Numbered from the stretch's first letter, positions 17,187 to 27,389 are shown. The stretch is DNA of 35,204 nt from Acidobacteriota bacterium (GCA_025456175.1 JALOLC010000011.1:1-35204), one strand, 5' to 3'. The notes: generated by a model not told the origin, from the sequence alone. A program made the numbers and translations.

Positions 17187-19196
17187 ATGAACCATACTCC
17201 CGAGATCAAGGGCATGCCCGACGGGGCGTTCGAAGTGCTGCCGGCCGGCAAAGAGTACGTCCCCTACATCCACGCCGACCAGGTCCTGCCCGAGGTGACT
17301 GCCCGCTCGATCGTCCTCGGCCTGATCATGGCCGTCGTGTTCTCGGCCGCCGCCGCCTTCCTGGGGCTGAAGATCGGCCAGGTGTTCGAGGCCGCCATCC
17401 CCATCGCCATCATCGCCGTCGGCGTTTCGCCGCTGTTCAAGCGCCGGAACACCATTCTGGAGAACGTCATCATCCAGTCGATCGGCGCCGCTTCCGGCCT
17501 GATCGTGGCCGGCGCCATCTTCACCCTGCCGGCGCTGTTCATCCTCGGCCTTGACAAGGCGATCGGCTTCGACCTGGTCAAGATTTTCGCCGTTTCCTTC
17601 CTGGGCGGTACGTTGGGTGTCCTGTTCCTGATCCCGTTCCGCAAGTACTTCGTCAAGGAAATGCACGGCCATTTCCCCTTCCCGGAAGCCACCGCCACCG
17701 CCCAGGTGCTGGTCGCCGGCGAGAAGGGCGGCGCCCAGGCCAAGATCCTGGTCAAGAGCATGATCATCGGCGGCCTCTTTGACTTCATGGTGCACTCCAT
17801 GGGCGCCTTTCCCGAGTACTTCACCAGCCGCATCTTCAGGATCGGCAAGGTCCTTTCCGACAAGTTCAGGATCGAGCTGCGCATGGACGTGCTCTCGGCC
17901 GTCATGGGCCTCGGCTACATCATCGGCCTGAAATACACGTCGATCATCGCCGCCGGCAGCATGCTTTCCTGGTTCCTGCTGGTGCCGGTGGTTCATTTCT
18001 TCGGCCAGTACATACCCGCCGAGATCGTCGGCAATGCCCCCAAGCTGATCTCGGCCATGAACGCCGAGGAGATCTTCCGCAACTACGTGCGCTTTATCGG
18101 CATCGGCGCCATCGCCATGGCCGGCGTCATCGGCATCCTCAAGTCGTCCAAGATCATCGTCCAGGCCTTCGGCATGGGCTTCAAGCAGATTTTCCGCAAG
18201 GCGGCCGCAGGCGAAGAAAAGGGGCCGCGGACCCAAACCGACCTGAGCATGAAAACCGTCATTCTAGGACTGGCGCTGGCGATCGTGGTCATCTGGGCCT
18301 TTTTCAGCTTCTCGGTGCTGAGCCCGGTGCCGCACCCGCTGCGGCTCGGCCTGATCGCCACCATCACCGTCTTCGTCATCAGCTTCCTCTTCACCTCGGT
18401 GGCGGCCCGCGCCATCGCCATCGTCGGCACCAACCCCGTTTCCGGCATGACGATGATGACCCTCATCCTGAGCAGCCTGGTGCTGGTGGCCGCCGGACTC
18501 ACCGGTCCGTACGGCATGTACGCCGCCCTGCTCATCGGCGGCGTGGTCTGCACGGCGCTCTCCATGTCGGGGGGCTTCATCACCGACCTCAAGATCGGCT
18601 ACTGGCTGGGCTCGACCCCGCTCAAGCAGCAGAAGTACAAGTTCCTCGGCATTTTCCTGTCCTCGCTGACCGTTGGCTTGGTCATCCTGCTGTTGAACCA
18701 GACCTACGGGTTCAGCGGCGGCAATGCCCTGGCGGCGCCCCAGGCCAATGCCATGGCCGCCCTGATCCAGCCGCTGATGAATCCCGGCGCCCAGGTGCCC
18801 TGGCTGCTCTATGGCGTCGGCCTGCTCACCGCCCTGATCATGGAGTTCATCGGCGTGCCGCCGCTGGCCTTTGCCCTGGGCATGTACATCCCCCTGGAGC
18901 TGAACCTGCCGCTGGTCATCGGCGGCCTGATCGCCCACCTGATCTCCCGTTCCAGCAAGGACAAGGATCTGGCCGGCAAGCGCTACGACAAGGGCATCCT
19001 CATCTCCTCCGGCTTCATCGCCGGCGGCGCCATCATCGGTGTGGTCAGCGCCATCCTGGAATGGCGGTTCCCGGACAGTTTCCCGGTGCTGGGCTGGGCG
19101 GTTTCCTCTAAAGGGGAGCCCATCGCCCTGGTGATGTTCATCGCCCTGGCGATCTATCTGTTTCTCGACTCGCGCCGCGCCAGGAAGGAGGATTGA
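17187..19196 (+). CDS. OPT family oligopeptide transporter
   Basis: Polytopic protein with YVPYIHADQVLPEVTARSIVLGLIMAVVFSAAAAFLGLKIG and FPFPEATATAQVL motifs of the OPT family; ATG 17187 preceded by GAAGGAG. Confidence 0.9.
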   Translation: MNHTPEIKGMPDGAFEVLPAGKEYVPYIHADQVLPEVTARSIVLGLIMAVVFSAAAAFLGLKIGQVFEAAIPIAIIAVGVSPLFKRRNTILENVIIQSIGAASGLIVAGAIFTLPALFILGLDKAIGFDLVKIFAVSFLGGTLGVLFLIPFRKYFVKEMHGHFPFPEATATAQVLVAGEKGGAQAKILVKSMIIGGLFDFMVHSMGAFPEYFTSRIFRIGKVLSDKFRIELRMDVLSAVMGLGYIIGLKYTSIIAAGSMLSWFLLVPVVHFFGQYIPAEIVGNAPKLISAMNAEEIFRNYVRFIGIGAIAMAGVIGILKSSKIIVQAFGMGFKQIFRKAAAGEEKGPRTQTDLSMKTVILGLALAIVVIWAFFSFSVLSPVPHPLRLGLIATITVFVISFLFTSVAARAIAIVGTNPVSGMTMMTLILSSLVLVAAGLTGPYGMYAALLIGGVVCTALSMSGGFITDLKIGYWLGSTPLKQQKYKFLGIFLSSLTVGLVILLLNQTYGFSGGNALAAPQANAMAALIQPLMNPGAQVPWLLYGVGLLTALIMEFIGVPPLAFALGMYIPLELNLPLVIGGLIAHLISRSSKDKDLAGKRYDKGILISSGFIAGGAIIGVVSAILEWRFPDSFPVLGWAVSSKGEPIALVMFIALAIYLFLDSRRARKED

Positions 19197-20404
19197 TGGA
19201 GAAGGAAAAGATCGCCCAGGCCATCGACATCCTGGGCGAGCTGGACATCGATCTCTGGCTGGTCATCGACCGCGAATCGGGGATCATCTCCGACCCGGTC
19301 ATGGATTACGTCGTCGGCTGTCATGCCACCTGGCTCTCTTTTTTCCTGTTCGCCAAGAATGGCGAGAAGCACGCCATCGTCGGCAACCTCGACGTGGAGA
19401 CCTTCCGCCGCTCCGGGCTTTTCGACACCGTATCCGCCTACAAGGGGAGTCCGAAGGACGACCTGCTGCGCCTGCTGCGGAGCCTCGGCCCGAAAAAGAT
19501 CGCCATCGACTACTCGCCGGACTGCGCCGCCGCCGACGGCCTGACCCACGGCAACTACCTGAAACTGCTGGAGCTGCTGAAGGACAGCGACTACCCGGGC
19601 CGACTGATCTCAGCCGAGGACGTGATCGCCAAGCTGCGCGGCAGGAAATCGGCTGAGGAGCTGCGCCGCCTGCGCGCCGCCTGCAGGATCACCCTGGAAA
19701 TTTACGGCCAGGTGGACCGGGCCGCCAAACCCGGCATGAGCGAAAAGGAACTGGCCTCCTGGATCACCGCCCGCCGCGAGAAACTGGGGCTGAAGTCCGC
19801 CTGGGACGTCAGCAGCTGCCCCGCTGTCTTCAGCGGCCCGCAGGAAGTCGGCGCCCACTCGGCGCCCACGGGCAACGTCCTCAAGCCCGGGCATATCTTC
19901 AATATTGATTTCGGTGTCAAGGTGGAAAAATATTGCTCCGACCTGCAGCGCACCTGGTACATCCTGCGGCCGGGGGAGACTCAAGCCCCGCCAGAGGTCC
20001 AGCGCGGATTTGACGTCCTCCTGCAGTCGATCCGGCTGGCCTTCGCGGCGCTCAAGCCCGGGGCGCGCGGGGTGGACGTCGACGCCATCGCCCGCGGCCA
20101 TATCGTAGCCCAAGGCTACGACGAGTATCCCCACGCCCTCGGCCACCAGGTGGGGCGCGACGCCCACGATGGCGGCGCCCTGCTGGCGCCGGCCTGGGAG
20201 CGCTACGGCAGCCTGCCGTTCATGCCCCTGGAGAGGGATCAGGTGTATACGATCGAGCCGCGCATCTATGTCAAGGACTTCGGAGTGGCCACGGTTGAGG
20301 AGATGGTCGTCATCACCGCCAGCGGGGCCGAGTACCTGTCTCAGCCCCAGCAGGAGCTGTACCTGGTGAAAGCGCGGCGGCCACGGAAGCGCCAGGGCCG
20401 GTGA
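19196..20404 (+). CDS. M24 family metallopeptidase (Xaa-Pro peptidase type)
   Basis: Pita-bread metal ligands FNIDFG, SDLQRTWYI, HALGHQVG, YTIEPRIY, TVEEMVVIT. Confidence 0.9.
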   Translation: MEKEKIAQAIDILGELDIDLWLVIDRESGIISDPVMDYVVGCHATWLSFFLFAKNGEKHAIVGNLDVETFRRSGLFDTVSAYKGSPKDDLLRLLRSLGPKKIAIDYSPDCAAADGLTHGNYLKLLELLKDSDYPGRLISAEDVIAKLRGRKSAEELRRLRAACRITLEIYGQVDRAAKPGMSEKELASWITARREKLGLKSAWDVSSCPAVFSGPQEVGAHSAPTGNVLKPGHIFNIDFGVKVEKYCSDLQRTWYILRPGETQAPPEVQRGFDVLLQSIRLAFAALKPGARGVDVDAIARGHIVAQGYDEYPHALGHQVGRDAHDGGALLAPAWERYGSLPFMPLERDQVYTIEPRIYVKDFGVATVEEMVVITASGAEYLSQPQQELYLVKARRPRKRQGR

Positions 20405-20414
20405 AAACAAGAGC

Positions 20415-21317
20415 ATGAAGCCACTGGCGGATCACGGGGAGCGGCGCGCGAGAAAGCCCGAGTGGCTGAAGGCGCGCCTGCCGGGCGGCGACGCTTTTTT
20501 CGCCCTGAAAAGCAGGCTGGCGAAGGGCGGGCTGCATACCATCTGCCAGAGCGCGCGCTGTCCCAATGCCCATGAGTGCTGGAACAGCAGCCAGGCCACG
20601 TTCCTGGTCATGGGTGCTGTCTGCAGCCGCGACTGCCGTTTCTGTGCCGTCGCCAGCGGCGTTCCGGCGCCCCTGGACTCCGAGGAAGGGCGCAAGCTGT
20701 GCGAGATGACCGAGTGGATGAACCTGGGCTACGCCGTCGTCACCTCGGTGACCCGCGATGACCTCGCGGACAAGGGCAGCGGCCATTTCGCCATGGTCGT
20801 CCGTGAACTGAAGCGCGGGCGGCCGCAAATGAAGGTCGAGGCGCTGGTGCCCGATTTCTCCGGACGCCCCGAGCTCCTGGATCGGGTCCTGGACGCCGGT
20901 CCCGACGTCCTGGCCCACAACGTGGAGACGGTCGCCGCCCTCTACCCCCGGGTCAACCGCCGCCCCGGCGCCTTCGCCGATTCGCTGCGCATCCTGGAGC
21001 ACGGCAAGGAGCGGGGCTGGATCACCAAAACCGGTATCATGGTCGGGCTGGGGGAGAGCCACGCCGAACTGCGGGAGCTCTTCCGCGTCCTGCGCCGGCG
21101 CGGGGTGGAGGCCCTGACCATCGGCCAGTACCTGCAGCCCGAGCGGCGCAGCCTGCCGGTCCGCCGCTATTACACACCCGAGGAATTCGCCGAGCTCAAG
21201 GAAACGGCCCTCGGGGAGGGTTTCATCGGAGTGGAGTCCGGTCCCTTCGTCCGCAGCTCCTATCATGCCGAGCAGCTTTTCCAAACGGTGAACCGTGCGC
21301 TATCTCATATTCAGTGA
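20415..21317 (+). CDS. lipA: Lipoyl synthase (radical SAM)
   Basis: CQSARCPNAHEC (CX4CX5C), CSRDCRFC radical-SAM motif, VTSVTRDDL, AHNVETV, C-terminal VRSSYHAEQ. Confidence 0.95.
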   Translation: MKPLADHGERRARKPEWLKARLPGGDAFFALKSRLAKGGLHTICQSARCPNAHECWNSSQATFLVMGAVCSRDCRFCAVASGVPAPLDSEEGRKLCEMTEWMNLGYAVVTSVTRDDLADKGSGHFAMVVRELKRGRPQMKVEALVPDFSGRPELLDRVLDAGPDVLAHNVETVAALYPRVNRRPGAFADSLRILEHGKERGWITKTGIMVGLGESHAELRELFRVLRRRGVEALTIGQYLQPERRSLPVRRYYTPEEFAELKETALGEGFIGVESGPFVRSSYHAEQLFQTVNRALSHIQ

Positions 21318-22032
21318 CATCCACAGCAACGTCGAGGCCTTCGCGAAGTTCCTCACCCAGAAGAAGGCGAAGACCGTCGACCAGATCCTTTTTCTGGGCG
21401 ACCTGGTCGGCTATGGACCGAATCCCGACGAGGTGATCAACCTGTTCCGCGGGCTGCCGCACATGAGGATGGTGCGCGGCAACCATGACAAGGTCATCGC
21501 CGAGCTGGAGTCGTCGGCGCTCTTCAATCCCGCCGCCGCTTTTTCCGCCGAGTGGAGCAAGCTGAATATCGCGCCGGCCAACTTCCAGTACCTGAAGAAG
21601 CTGGCGAAGGGGCCGCAGGTGATCGACCGTTTCATCACCATCTGCCACGGCTCCACCTTCGACGAAGACTACTACGTGTTCTCGCAGTTCGAGGCCACCG
21701 AGTCGTTCCGCTTCATGGAGACCTCGATCGGCTTTTTCGGCCACACGCACTTCCCCGTCATCTACTACCTGCGCAACGACAAGCTCGACGCCGTGCCCCT
21801 GACCGAGAGCACGCGCATCAAGCTCGACCGCAACACCCGTTACCTGATCAACCCCGGCTCCATCGGACAGCCGCGCGACAAGAATCCGGCCGCGAGCTAC
21901 ATCGTTTTCGACTCGGGGAAGATGGAGATCAGCTTCAACCGCTTCACGTACGACGTGAGCCGGACTCAGAAGAAGATACGCGAGGCCGGTTTGCCGGAAC
22001 TGTTGGCCAGTCGCCTGGAGGCCGGTGTCTAA
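21295..22032 (+). CDS. Calcineurin-like metallophosphoesterase
   Basis: FSDIHSN, LGDLVGYGPNPDEVI, RGNHD, CHGS, GHTH, NPGSIGQPRD; GTG start overlapping lipA. Confidence 0.9.
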   Translation: MRYLIFSDIHSNVEAFAKFLTQKKAKTVDQILFLGDLVGYGPNPDEVINLFRGLPHMRMVRGNHDKVIAELESSALFNPAAAFSAEWSKLNIAPANFQYLKKLAKGPQVIDRFITICHGSTFDEDYYVFSQFEATESFRFMETSIGFFGHTHFPVIYYLRNDKLDAVPLTESTRIKLDRNTRYLINPGSIGQPRDKNPAASYIVFDSGKMEISFNRFTYDVSRTQKKIREAGLPELLASRLEAGV

Positions 22033-22050
22033 CCGGAAAAGGAGGAGCCC

Positions 22051-23091
22051 ATGAAAAACGAGGAGATCAAAAGCTTTGTTCAGAAGGTGATCAACGAAAA
22101 GATCGAGCTGCTGCTCAACCGCATCGACAGCTTCCAGAGCGGCGTGTTCCGCGACATCGAAAAGCTGAAGGACATGGACGATCTGGCCAAGTTCACCCTG
22201 CCCAAGGACTTTGCCGCCCACGACGAGAACAGCGAGGGCGCGGAGGACGTCAAGGTCCTGAACGAGTACGTCAAGAAGATCTCCACCGCCGCCAACCAGC
22301 TCCAATTGATCGGCAGCATCATCGAGGGCCTCACCCGCTTCTGCGACCGGGCCGCCCTGTTCCTGCTGCGCGACGACAAGCTGGTCGGCTGGCGCGGCAA
22401 GGGCTTCTCGGGCGAGAACGGCCAGATCAGCGACGACGAGCTGAAGCGCATCTTCTTCTCGCTTTCGGCCAACACGGTGCTCAAAAGCGTCATCGAGACA
22501 AAGAAGAGCTATGCCGGCGACCCGCTCAACAAGCCCGACGACTTCCTGATCTACAACCGCTTCGGCGGCGGCAAGCCCAAGAGGATCTTTGTCCTGCCCT
22601 TCTTCGTCAAGGGCAAGCCCCAGGCGGTGATCTATGCCGACTCGCTGGCCGGCGCGCCGATCAAGGCCAAGCCCATCGAGATCCTGGCCACGGTGGGCGA
22701 GCTCAGCCTGGACCTGCTGCCCATCCGCCAGAAGCTGCTGGCCAAGATCAAGACCCAGGAGTTCGTCGAGGATACCGAGATCGAGCAAAAGTCCTTTGAG
22801 CAGCATGAGGAGGAGCTGGAAAAAACGTCGGCCCCGACGCGCGAGAACGATCCCGAGCGCTACGCCCGGGTGATCATCAACGACATCATCCTGTACAACA
22901 AGAAGGTGGTGGAGGACGGCATCAAGAACCGGAACCTGTACGAGGTCCTGAAGGAGACCCTGCTGCAGGCCAAGGAGCTGTACCTGCGCCGCTCCAGCAA
23001 CCTGCGCTACTTTGAGGAGCAGATGGTCAGGCTGCTGGCCAAGGGCGAGCGCGAAGCCTTGAAGGGCTACAAGTTTGAAGTCTACAAGTAA
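22051..23091 (+). CDS. GAF-like domain protein with uncharacterised C-terminal tail (ARVIINDIILYNKKVVEDG...)
   Basis: Central region with GAF-like organisation (GSIIEGLTRFCDRAALFLLRDDKLVGWRGKGF ... IFVLPFFVKGKPQAVIYADS); no recognised enzyme motif. Confidence 0.6.
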   Translation: MKNEEIKSFVQKVINEKIELLLNRIDSFQSGVFRDIEKLKDMDDLAKFTLPKDFAAHDENSEGAEDVKVLNEYVKKISTAANQLQLIGSIIEGLTRFCDRAALFLLRDDKLVGWRGKGFSGENGQISDDELKRIFFSLSANTVLKSVIETKKSYAGDPLNKPDDFLIYNRFGGGKPKRIFVLPFFVKGKPQAVIYADSLAGAPIKAKPIEILATVGELSLDLLPIRQKLLAKIKTQEFVEDTEIEQKSFEQHEEELEKTSAPTRENDPERYARVIINDIILYNKKVVEDGIKNRNLYEVLKETLLQAKELYLRRSSNLRYFEEQMVRLLAKGEREALKGYKFEVYK

Positions 23092-25093
23092 AAGCGCCAG
23101 CTTCCCCTACACCCTGATTTTCTGCCAGCTCGTCCTGTTCGCCTTCGCGGCGGCGTATGGCGTCTCCTGGCTGCAGCGGCCGTCCCCGGCCGTCGAGACC
23201 AAGCCGGCGCTCGACCGCAGGCAGCTTTTCCGCAACTACCGCATCCTGAAGCAGTTCCTGGCCCCCGAGCGCGTCCCGGCATCCTCGCCCCGCGTCCCCC
23301 TGCTGGAGGCCATCGCCAACCTCACGCGCGCCCAGGAGCTCTTCGCCGCGAAGAAATACACCGAGAGCGCCGCCGCGCTGAGCGCGGTGCCGGCACGCTT
23401 TCCGTTCCTGGCCGACCGCCGTGATGACCTGCGCCTGAGGATCCTCCACGCCAACCGGCGCTACGCGGAGCTCGTAGCCCTTTCCGCCGCCCGCCCGAAG
23501 CTGGACCTGGACGGCCGCGTCCTGCGCTTGGACGGCTTGATGAAAACCGGCAATTCCCGGCTGGCTGTTGAAGAATTCAGGCCCCTGTTCGCCCGCCACC
23601 GCCTGCAGGCCTTCTCGCGCCTCGCCCGCAGCGACCTGACGGGCATGCTGCGCCGCCTCAACGAGGAGGACTGGTTCGCCAAATTCACCTACCTGCTGGA
23701 AAACAGCGAGGCCGGGGAATTCCGGCGCGAGCTGCCCTACAGCGGCTTTCGCGAGCTGAATCGCCTTTTTCAGGCCGAGTTCGCTTATCTCGGCCGCGCC
23801 TACGGCCGTGCCCGCCAGCTGCTGCGCGCGCCCTTTCCCGTGAAATTCCAGGCATTCGTCGAACGCCTGCGGCTCAAGATGGACATTCGCGACGAGCCCG
23901 GCCTCGACGTGGAGGGGCGGCTGCGGAGCCTCGGTGACCGTTCGCTACTCAACCCCGGGCTCCTGTTTGACCTGGCGCAAATCCTGGTCGGCAAGGGCGA
24001 GTTCGCCAGGGCGCTGCCGCTTTATGAGCGCTACCTTGGCATCCGCGGCGAGAAGGACGAGCGGTATTGGAAGACCGCCTGGCTGCTGGCCTGGATCCAT
24101 TACCGCCAGGACGACAAGCAGGGGGCGCTGAGGTATTTCCGCCTCGGCAGCGCTTCCCCGGTTCCGGGCTACCGCATCGCTTCGCGCTACTGGCTGGCCA
24201 AGCTCGAGGAGGGCCCGGGGGCGGAAATGACGCGCTACCCGTTTTCCTACTACGCGGTCAGGGGGCTGGAGAGCCAAGGGAGCTTCAAGGACCCGCACCA
24301 GGAGTTCCTGCTGGGCATCGACGACCGGCCCGGCGCCCGCTTCCTGGATATCGTCAAAGACCTGAACGTGCTGGTGGAGCATGGAATGCTGGGCGAGGCC
24401 GCGGAGGCCATCCATTGGGCCAAGAGCGACCCGCTCCTCGCTGCCGGCGACCTCAACCTGCTCAAGGTGATCGAGTCCCTGCTTTATTATCGGCAAAAGC
24501 AGTACTTCATGGCCTACAGCAAGTTTCGCGGCAATTTCCGCTTCCCCGAACAAGTGTTCCTGCCGCATTTCCTCAGCGGCATCTTTTTCCCGCGCGCCTA
24601 CGAGGATCTGATCACCGCCTACAGCCGCGAGCAGGAAGTCGATCCCAGCCTGGTGCTCGCCCTGATCCGCGAGGAGTCCTTCTTCCGCAGCGACGTCCGC
24701 TCGCCGGCCAACGCCTATGGCCTGATGCAGCTGCTGCAGGGCACGGCGCGCCAGGTGGCCAACGGCAGCGGCTTGAAAATCAAGGCCAGGGATCTCTATG
24801 ACCCCGAGGTCAACATCCGCCTGGGGTTGAACTACCTGAAGAACCTGCTGGACCGGTACGAGGGCAGGCTCTATCTGGCATTGGCCGCCTACAACGCCGG
24901 GCCGCACCGCGTCGACCAGTGGCTGCAGGACTTTCCCCTGGCCGATGAGGAGGAGTTCATCGAGATGATTCCCTTTTCTGAAACGCGGAACTACGTCAAG
25001 AACATCCTGCGCAATCATTTTTTTTACAAGTATTACCATGACAACGGCACGGCCCAGCTGAACATAGCGAAGAATCACCAAGGCGGAGGGTGA
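23075..25093 (+). CDS. Lytic transglycosylase (Slt70-type helical repeats plus SLT domain)
   Basis: VDPSLVLALIREESFFRSDVRSPANAYGLMQLLQGTARQVA (SLT catalytic Glu, GLMQL), LALAAYNAGPHRV; N-terminal hydrophobic segment; TTG start overlapping the previous stop. Confidence 0.92.
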   Translation: MKSTSKSASFPYTLIFCQLVLFAFAAAYGVSWLQRPSPAVETKPALDRRQLFRNYRILKQFLAPERVPASSPRVPLLEAIANLTRAQELFAAKKYTESAAALSAVPARFPFLADRRDDLRLRILHANRRYAELVALSAARPKLDLDGRVLRLDGLMKTGNSRLAVEEFRPLFARHRLQAFSRLARSDLTGMLRRLNEEDWFAKFTYLLENSEAGEFRRELPYSGFRELNRLFQAEFAYLGRAYGRARQLLRAPFPVKFQAFVERLRLKMDIRDEPGLDVEGRLRSLGDRSLLNPGLLFDLAQILVGKGEFARALPLYERYLGIRGEKDERYWKTAWLLAWIHYRQDDKQGALRYFRLGSASPVPGYRIASRYWLAKLEEGPGAEMTRYPFSYYAVRGLESQGSFKDPHQEFLLGIDDRPGARFLDIVKDLNVLVEHGMLGEAAEAIHWAKSDPLLAAGDLNLLKVIESLLYYRQKQYFMAYSKFRGNFRFPEQVFLPHFLSGIFFPRAYEDLITAYSREQEVDPSLVLALIREESFFRSDVRSPANAYGLMQLLQGTARQVANGSGLKIKARDLYDPEVNIRLGLNYLKNLLDRYEGRLYLALAAYNAGPHRVDQWLQDFPLADEEEFIEMIPFSETRNYVKNILRNHFFYKYYHDNGTAQLNIAKNHQGGG

Positions 25094-25094
25094 A

Positions 25095-25916
25095 ATGACA
25101 ACGAATCGTTTGCCGCCAGCGGCGGCGAATGCCAAGCCATGTTGGCGGGCCGGCGCTGCGCGGGGAGTGCGGCTCATGCTGCCCGTACTGATCCTGTTTT
25201 CGGCGCAGGCGCTGACGGCCGTCAAGCCCGTCGTCAACACCCACTATTACGAGATCCCCCATGTGATGAAATGCGTGGTTCACCTGCCGGCCGACTATGA
25301 TCCAGGCAAGGTCTACCCGCTGCTGATCGGCCTGCACGGGAGCGGCGGCAGCCCCCAGAATTTCGACTCCAGGTGGGAAAAGCACTCCAAGGCCCAGTAT
25401 ATTCTCGCAGCGCCGGAGGGCCCCTATGTGCTCCCGCCCGAGCAGCGCCGCGATATCCCGGGCTACTCCTGGTTCCTGCTGGTGAAGGACCGCCGCATCT
25501 GGGCCATGGCCGATCCGCTCATTGTCCAGGCCATGGTCGCCACTGTGGCCGAGATCAGGGCCAACTACAAGGTCGGACCGGTCTATATACTTGGTTTTTC
25601 CCAGGGGGTGTCGCTGGCCTACCAGGCGGCCCTGCGCCATCCCGATATTTTCACCGGGGTGCTGGCCGTCGCCGGCCTCTTTCCCGCGGAATTCCTCACC
25701 CAGGCGGACCTGGACCGGGCGGCGCCGACGCTGCGCGTCTTCATCGCTCACGGCACCCGGGATGCCGCCGTGAAGCCGGCGGCCAGCGAAAAGGCGAGAT
25801 CTTTCCTGGAGAAGGCCGGATTCCAGGTGACTTATCGGGCATTCAAGGGCGGGCACACCCTGTCCGACGATCTGTTCCGCGACATCCTCGCCTGGATCGG
25901 TGTGCCTGTCGACTGA
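25095..25916 (+). CDS. Putative secreted alpha/beta-hydrolase (esterase/phospholipase-carboxylesterase-like)
   Basis: N-terminal hydrophobic signal-like segment, LLIGLHGSGGSPQNF, GFSQGVSLAYQAALRHP nucleophile elbow, AHGTRDAAV, GGHTL. Confidence 0.82.
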   Translation: MTTNRLPPAAANAKPCWRAGAARGVRLMLPVLILFSAQALTAVKPVVNTHYYEIPHVMKCVVHLPADYDPGKVYPLLIGLHGSGGSPQNFDSRWEKHSKAQYILAAPEGPYVLPPEQRRDIPGYSWFLLVKDRRIWAMADPLIVQAMVATVAEIRANYKVGPVYILGFSQGVSLAYQAALRHPDIFTGVLAVAGLFPAEFLTQADLDRAAPTLRVFIAHGTRDAAVKPAASEKARSFLEKAGFQVTYRAFKGGHTLSDDLFRDILAWIGVPVD

Positions 25917-25948
25917 CCGATTTGTGACGCGTCCGGTCGAGTGTGGCA

Positions 25949-27001
25949 ATGAAAAAGGTCAAGGTAGGACTCATCTTCGGCGGCAAGTCGGCGGAGCACG
26001 CCGTGTCGCTACTGTCGGCGCGGTCCATCTGGGAACACCTGGACCGGGAGAAGTACGAACCTTTCCTGATCTATATTAACAGGATGGGGGAGTGGTGCCT
26101 GACCGGGAAAACGAGTTTCAAGGAAGAAGAGCTGAAGAAAGAGGAATTCCATTCTTTCATGCCCTGGAGTTCCGGCTGGGTCGGGAGCGGGGACGCCGAC
26201 ATCTATTTCCCGGTGCTGCACGGCCCCAACGGCGAGGACGGCCGCATACAGGGCCTCTTCGAGATGGCCGGCAAGCCCTTCGTCGGCGCCGGCAGCTTCG
26301 CCTCGCAACTGGCCATGGACAAGGTGGCTTCCAAGATGCTTTTCGCCCAGGCCGGGCTGAAGCAAGCCCCATTCCTTTACTTCACCGAGAACAATCCTGA
26401 ACAGATCGGGGAGCTGGTGGGGAAAAAGCTCTCTTTTCCGGTTTTCATCAAGCCCTGCTCTCTGGGCTCTTCGGTGGGCATCCGCAAGGCCAAGGACGTC
26501 CAGGAGCTGCTGGCCGCCGTCGACCACGCCTTCAGCTACGACAACAAGATCATCATCGAAAAAGCCATCGCCATGCGCGAACTCGAAGTCTCGGTCATGG
26601 GCAACGATGAGATCCTGGTATCCGCGCCCGGCGAACTCCTGCCCTCAAGGGAATTTTATGATTACGCGGACAAGTACCTGGACGGCAAGACGCAGTTCCG
26701 CATCCCCGTGAGCCTGGGGGCGGAGATCGAAGCCCGGGTGAAGAAGACGGTGCAGCGGGCCTACCGCGCCCTCTTCCTTAACGGCTTCGCCCGCGTCGAC
26801 CTCTTCCTGGAGAACGGCAGCAACGAGGTGCTGATCAACGAAGCCAATACCATCCCCGGCTTCACTGCCATCAGCATGTTCCCCAAGCTGTGGGAAGCGC
26901 AGGGGATCCCCTTTGCGCAGCTGCTCGACCGGCTCATCGGCTACGGGTTCGCTCACCACGCCAGGCGCAAGGAGAACGTCGATGAAGGTCCTGGCCGTTG
27001 A
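25949..27001 (+). CDS. ddl: D-alanine--D-alanine ligase
   Basis: LIFGGKSAEHAVSLLSA, HGPNGEDGRIQGLFEM, FVGAGSFASQLAMDKVASKMLF, IKPCSLGSSVGI, LINEANTIPGFT. Confidence 0.95.
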   Translation: MKKVKVGLIFGGKSAEHAVSLLSARSIWEHLDREKYEPFLIYINRMGEWCLTGKTSFKEEELKKEEFHSFMPWSSGWVGSGDADIYFPVLHGPNGEDGRIQGLFEMAGKPFVGAGSFASQLAMDKVASKMLFAQAGLKQAPFLYFTENNPEQIGELVGKKLSFPVFIKPCSLGSSVGIRKAKDVQELLAAVDHAFSYDNKIIIEKAIAMRELEVSVMGNDEILVSAPGELLPSREFYDYADKYLDGKTQFRIPVSLGAEIEARVKKTVQRAYRALFLNGFARVDLFLENGSNEVLINEANTIPGFTAISMFPKLWEAQGIPFAQLLDRLIGYGFAHHARRKENVDEGPGR

Positions 27002-27389
27002 CTTCGGCAGCCGCCGCATCGGCCTGGCGGTGGGCGACACGCTCACCCGCGTCGCCACGCCCCTGCCGCTGGTCGCCGCGGCCAACCGCCGTGTCGCGTT
27101 GGACGAGATCGTCCGGCAGGCGGAAGAGTTTGAGGTCGAGCGCATCGTCGTGGGATACCCGCTGAACATGGACGGCAGCCGCGGACCGGCCTGCGTGGCG
27201 GTCGAGCGCTTCGCAGCTGCCCTACGCAAGCGCACCGGGCTTACCGTTGTTCTGGTCGATGAGAAGCTGAGCAGCTTTGAAGCCGAGGAAATGGGCAAGG
27301 AGATCGAGCACGATTTCCGTAAGCGCAAAGCTTTTTTGGACAGCATGGCCGCCCAAGTGATCCTGCAGAGTTACTTCGCTCAGCCATGA
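26982..27389 (+). CDS. ruvX: YqgF/RuvX family putative Holliday junction resolvase
   Basis: VLAVDFGSRRIGLAVGD, IVVGYPLNMDGSRG, VVLVDEKLSSFEAE, KRKAFLDSMAAQVILQSY; ATG overlaps ddl. Confidence 0.93.
   Translation: MKVLAVDFGSRRIGLAVGDTLTRVATPLPLVAAANRRVALDEIVRQAEEFEVERIVVGYPLNMDGSRGPACVAVERFAAALRKRTGLTVVLVDEKLSSFEAEEMGKEIEHDFRKRKAFLDSMAAQVILQSYFAQP

Noticed and set aside
15191-17251. 686-aa antisense ORF opposite the PpiD-like gene
   Set aside because: No recognisable domains; lies entirely antisense to a well-supported CDS.
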